DNA of 64,000 bases, from positions 62,001 through 126,000 of the forward strand of contig WJMF01000208.1 in the NCBI GenBank assembly GCA_014728085.1, read 5' to 3'. Each line of letters begins with the position of its first letter. Position 1 is the stretch's first letter. Made by a program: the position numbers and the translations under genes. The stretch is from Candidatus Zhuqueibacterota bacterium (GTDB taxonomy: Bacteria; Zhuqueibacterota; Zhuqueibacteria; Residuimicrobiales; Oceaniaggregativiventaceae). Below are positions 61,374-64,000 of the stretch, piece by piece. The notes under the pieces are model-generated. The model saw nothing but the letters and a program-made list of their open reading frames with translations. It was not told the DNA's origin and did no database searches.

Positions 61374-63056
61374 ATGAAATCGGATAAAATCAAAAGCGGA
61401 ACCGACCGGGCGCCACATCGGAGCCTGCTCAGGGCAACCGGTCTTGGGGAGGATGATTTTCAAAAGCCTTTTATCGGCGTCTGCAACTCTTATGTCGATC
61501 TTATTCCCGGCCATGTCCACCTGCAGGCGTTCGGCCGCAAGGTCAAGGAGGCTGTCCGCAAAGCCGGCGGTACGCCCTTTGAATTCAACACTATCGGTAT
61601 CTGCGACGGACTCGCCATGGGGCATATCGGCATGAAGTACAGCCTGCCGTCGCGCGAGCTCATCGCCGATTCGGTTGAGACCATGGCAACAGCGCATCAG
61701 CTCGATGGACTGGTCTGCATTCCCAATTGCGACAAAATCGTCCCCGGCATGTTAATGGCGGCAGCGCGCCTGAATATTCCGGCGATATTTATCTCCGGCG
61801 GGCCGATGCGGGCAGGTAAAACCGCTTCCGGAGAAAAAGCTGACCTGATTTCGGTTTTTGAGAGTCTGGGACAATATCACAACGATCAAATCTCCCTGCA
61901 GGAACTGGAAGAACTCGAAAGAATCGCCTGTCCCGGTTGTGGCAGCTGTTCCGGTATGTTTACCGCCAACAGCATGAACTGTCTCACCGAAGCACTGGGC
62001 ATGGGATTACCGGGAAACGGTACGGTTCCGGCGGAATCTCCGCAGCGCCAACAACTGCTCGAAAAGGCCGGTCACGCTATTGTGGACCTGGTTAAAGCTG
62101 ATATCAAACCGCGCGATATTATGACGCGTTCCGCCTTTTACAATGCCCTGGCCCTGGATCTGGCCATGGGTGGTTCGACCAATACCATATTGCATACTTT
62201 TGCCATTGCCCACGAAGCCGGGGTCGAACTCGAACTCGCGGATCTCAATCGCCTGGCGGACAAGGTACCCTATCTTTGTAAAGTATCGCCTGCATCCCGC
62301 ACGGTTCACATCGAAGACGTTGACCGTGCCGGGGGTGTGCCGGCGATTCTGTCGGAATTGAGCAAGCTGGAGGGGATACTCGATTCGGATTGTATCACTG
62401 TTACCAACCAGCCGCTGGGCAAAAACATCGAATCCGCTTCGGTTCTCGATAAAGAGGTTATCCGCCCGCTGGAGCGACCCTATGCCGCCACCGGCGGATT
62501 GTCCATTCTCTTCGGCAACCTGGCGCCGCAGGGATCGGTGGTCAAAACCGGTGCTGTATCCGAAAAGATGCAAAAACACCGTGGCCCGGCACGGATATTT
62601 AACAGCGAAGAGGAATCGATCGAGGCGATCAACAACAAAAAGATCAATCCGGGAGATGTTATCGTCATCCGCTACGAAGGGCCCAAAGGCGGACCCGGTA
62701 TGCGGGAAATGCTTTCCCCCACTTCTGCCATCATGGGCATGGGACTGGGAGATTCGGTCGCGCTTATCACTGACGGGCGATTTTCCGGCGGCACCCGTGG
62801 CGCCTGTATCGGTCACATCAGTCCGGAAGCCGCCGCCAACGGACCGATTGCCGCCCTGAAAAACGGTGATGTGATTTCGATCGATTTGGCAAATCGCAGG
62901 CTCGACGTCGAGCTCTCCGAAAAAGAGCTGCAGGAACGCCTGGCGCAAACGCCGCCTTTTAAAGAAAAAATCACACACGGTTGGCTGGCCCGCTATGCCA
63001 CCCATGTAACCTCAGCTCATACAGGAGCTGTACTGCGTAATCCGTGTCAGGACTAA
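61374..63056 (+). CDS. ilvD: Dihydroxy-acid dehydratase
   Basis: Fe-S enzyme that dehydrates 2,3-dihydroxy-isovalerate and -methylvalerate, the penultimate step of Val/Ile synthesis. 560 residues, full length. Cluster-binding Cys are visible in '[13 protein letters not shown]' (about 35), '[10 protein letters not shown]' (about 117) and '[19 protein letters not shown]' (about 187-205). Other blocks are 'GGSTNTILH', '[12 protein letters not shown]' (about 435) and '[12 protein letters not shown]' (about 465). The start has GGGAG upstream. leuC begins 17 bp downstream on the same strand. Sampled lines are near 58% G+C, clearly above the window's housekeeping genes. A 332-residue antisense ORF is a shadow. 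Confidence 0.97.
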   Translation: MKSDKIKSGTDRAPHRSLLRATGLGEDDFQKPFIGVCNSYVDLIPGHVHLQAFGRKVKEAVRKAGGTPFEFNTIGICDGLAMGHIGMKYSLPSRELIADSVETMATAHQLDGLVCIPNCDKIVPGMLMAAARLNIPAIFISGGPMRAGKTASGEKADLISVFESLGQYHNDQISLQELEELERIACPGCGSCSGMFTANSMNCLTEALGMGLPGNGTVPAESPQRQQLLEKAGHAIVDLVKADIKPRDIMTRSAFYNALALDLAMGGSTNTILHTFAIAHEAGVELELADLNRLADKVPYLCKVSPASRTVHIEDVDRAGGVPAILSELSKLEGILDSDCITVTNQPLGKNIESASVLDKEVIRPLERPYAATGGLSILFGNLAPQGSVVKTGAVSEKMQKHRGPARIFNSEEESIEAINNKKINPGDVIVIRYEGPKGGPGMREMLSPTSAIMGMGLGDSVALITDGRFSGGTRGACIGHISPEAAANGPIAALKNGDVISIDLANRRLDVELSEKELQERLAQTPPFKEKITHGWLARYATHVTSAHTGAVLRNPCQD

Positions 63057-63073
63057 ACAGGTTAAAGTTGATT

Positions 63074-64000
63074 ATGAAAAGAACGTTATTCGAAAAAATC
63101 TGGCAAAACCATCTGGTCAAAGCGGGAAATGGTGTCCCCGCCATTCTCTATATCGATCTGCATCTGATTCACGAAGTCACCTCTCCGCAGGCGTTTGAGG
63201 TGTTGCGTCAAAACAAATTAACGGTTCGGCGGCCGCACCAAACGCTGGCAACCATAGATCATTCTATCCCGACGTCACCGCCCGGTTCCGCGCTGGAGGA
63301 TGAGCTTGCTGCCGCCCAGATCGCCCGAATGCAAACGAACAGCCGCGACTTTGGTATCCCCTTGCACGGTATCGAGGTTAAAAATCGCGGTATTGTCCAC
63401 GTCATCGGACCGGAGCTGGGGTTGACCCAGCCCGGTATGACCATTGTTTGCGGCGACAGCCATACAGCCACGCACGGTGCTTTTGGTGCCCTGGCGTTCG
63501 GTATCGGTACCAGTGAAGTGTCACATGTCCTGGCGACGCAAACCCTGCTGCAAAACAAACCGCGGACCATGAAGGTGGAGATCACCGGATCTTTGCCCCG
63601 GGGAGTGGGCGCCAAGGATATCATTCTGGCGCTGATCGGCAAAATCGGTATCAATGGCGGTACCGGCTATGTGATCGAGTACAGCGGCAGCGCCGTCCGC
63701 TCGCTCGACATGGAAGGCCGCATGACGCTGTGCAACATGAGCATCGAAGCAGGGGCCCGCGCCGGCATGGTGGCTCCGGATGATGTCACCTTTGATTATC
63801 TCAGCAAGCGTCCGGCTGCTCCAACGGGCAGGCAGTGGCAAGAAGCGTTACAGCAATGGCGGCAACTGTGCTCCGATCCGGGTGCATCCTGTGATACAAG
63901 GGTGGAAATGGATGTCGCCTCTTTGCCGCCGATGATCACGTTTGGCACCACGCCGGCTCAGGTGATCGGTGTTGATGGAGTGATTCCTGATCCGGACGCT
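63074..64000 (+). CDS. leuC: 3-isopropylmalate dehydratase large subunit (3' truncated by window)
   Basis: Absent from the ORF track because it runs off the right edge; translating from ATG 63074 gives an uninterrupted frame to base 64000 (309 codons). It begins '[15 protein letters not shown]' and shows '[19 protein letters not shown]', '[15 protein letters not shown]', '[50 protein letters not shown]' and '[16 protein letters not shown]', all diagnostic of bacterial LeuC of the aconitase superfamily. It isomerises 2- and 3-isopropylmalate in leucine synthesis with LeuD. The first cluster-binding Cys region would lie beyond the visible end, so completeness is untested. Likely an operon with ilvD 17 bp upstream; leuD/leuB may follow. 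Confidence 0.95.
   Translation, partial: MKRTLFEKIWQNHLVKAGNGVPAILYIDLHLIHEVTSPQAFEVLRQNKLTVRRPHQTLATIDHSIPTSPPGSALEDELAAAQIARMQTNSRDFGIPLHGIEVKNRGIVHVIGPELGLTQPGMTIVCGDSHTATHGAFGALAFGIGTSEVSHVLATQTLLQNKPRTMKVEITGSLPRGVGAKDIILALIGKIGINGGTGYVIEYSGSAVRSLDMEGRMTLCNMSIEAGARAGMVAPDDVTFDYLSKRPAAPTGRQWQEALQQWRQLCSDPGASCDTRVEMDVASLPPMITFGTTPAQVIGVDGVIPDPDA

Noticed and set aside
62007-63005. 332-residue minus-strand ORF opposite ilvD
   Set aside because: It is a shadow of a high-G+C coding gene: no family resemblance, no ribosome-binding site, and ilvD itself is beyond doubt.
1-64000. tRNA genes, CRISPR arrays, insertion sequences and prophage genes
   Set aside because: Gaps were scanned by eye for TPsiC-arm words, regular direct repeats and transposase or integrase motifs; none was found. 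A tRNAscan-SE and ISfinder run would settle this.

Overview
The window is 64 kb of bacterial chromosome carrying about 41 protein genes, densely packed on both strands. No tRNA, rRNA, CRISPR array, phage or insertion-sequence gene was recognised. The organism is probably a Gram-negative member of the FCB assemblage (Calditrichota, KSB1, Ignavibacteria or a relative). Two secreted subtilases end in the QNYPNPFNP sorting domain typical of type IX-secretion lineages. LptD, TolC/RND efflux and GEVED domains point to an outer membrane. BshA (bacillithiol) and a Bacteroidota-like AddA/AddB pair fit the same group. Species cannot be named from sequence alone.

Layout. 0-1 kb: C-terminal part of a tricorn-type S41 protease. 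1.1-3.8 kb (minus): a BNR/sialidase-fold lipoprotein followed by L-rhamnose isomerase. 3.8-6.3 kb (minus): MBOAT O-acyltransferase plus SGNH-like partner. 6.5-9.7 kb (minus): secreted beta-propeller and MscS channel. 9.9-13.6 kb (plus): M1 peptidase, six-helix membrane protein and CBM9-like protein. 14-20.6 kb (plus): two tandem, paralogous S8 peptidases with GEVED and sorting domains. 20.8-27.6 kb (plus): DprA-like protein, AddB-like nuclease and AddA helicase-nuclease. 27.6-33.9 kb (minus): tetR-tolC-MFP-RND efflux operon with a palindromic operator inside its promoter. 34.2-40.1 kb (plus): metallophosphoesterase, RarA, LptD. 40.2-42.6 kb (minus): BshA and GlgC. 42.8-53.3 kb (plus): EnvC-like protein, then the housekeeping run holB, ricT-like, metG, tatD, rsmA, mgtE, recO, glyS. 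53.4-56.1 kb (minus): outer-membrane-type protein and a DUF1460/amidase fusion. 56.3-57.6 kb: photolyase. 57.6-61.0 kb (minus): metY, metX, metW. 61.4-64 kb (plus): ilvD and the start of leuC.

Functional themes are envelope and secretion (LptD, MBOAT/SGNH, EnvC-like, amidase, efflux, sorted proteases), DNA maintenance (AddAB, DprA-like, RarA, RecO, photolyase, HolB), and amino-acid synthesis by direct sulfhydrylation (MetX-MetY-MetW) and the branched-chain pathway.

The most unusual non-coding signal is the metY-metX intergenic region. There a 16-nt segment can pair (15/16) with a segment about 180 nt upstream. Its continuation can instead pair perfectly over 10 nt with the metX start codon, so it looks like either a translation switch or a terminal-inverted-repeat intergenic element. 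Base composition also varies: sampled addA/addB lines are near 33% G+C, housekeeping lines near 45% and ilvD/leuC lines near 58%.
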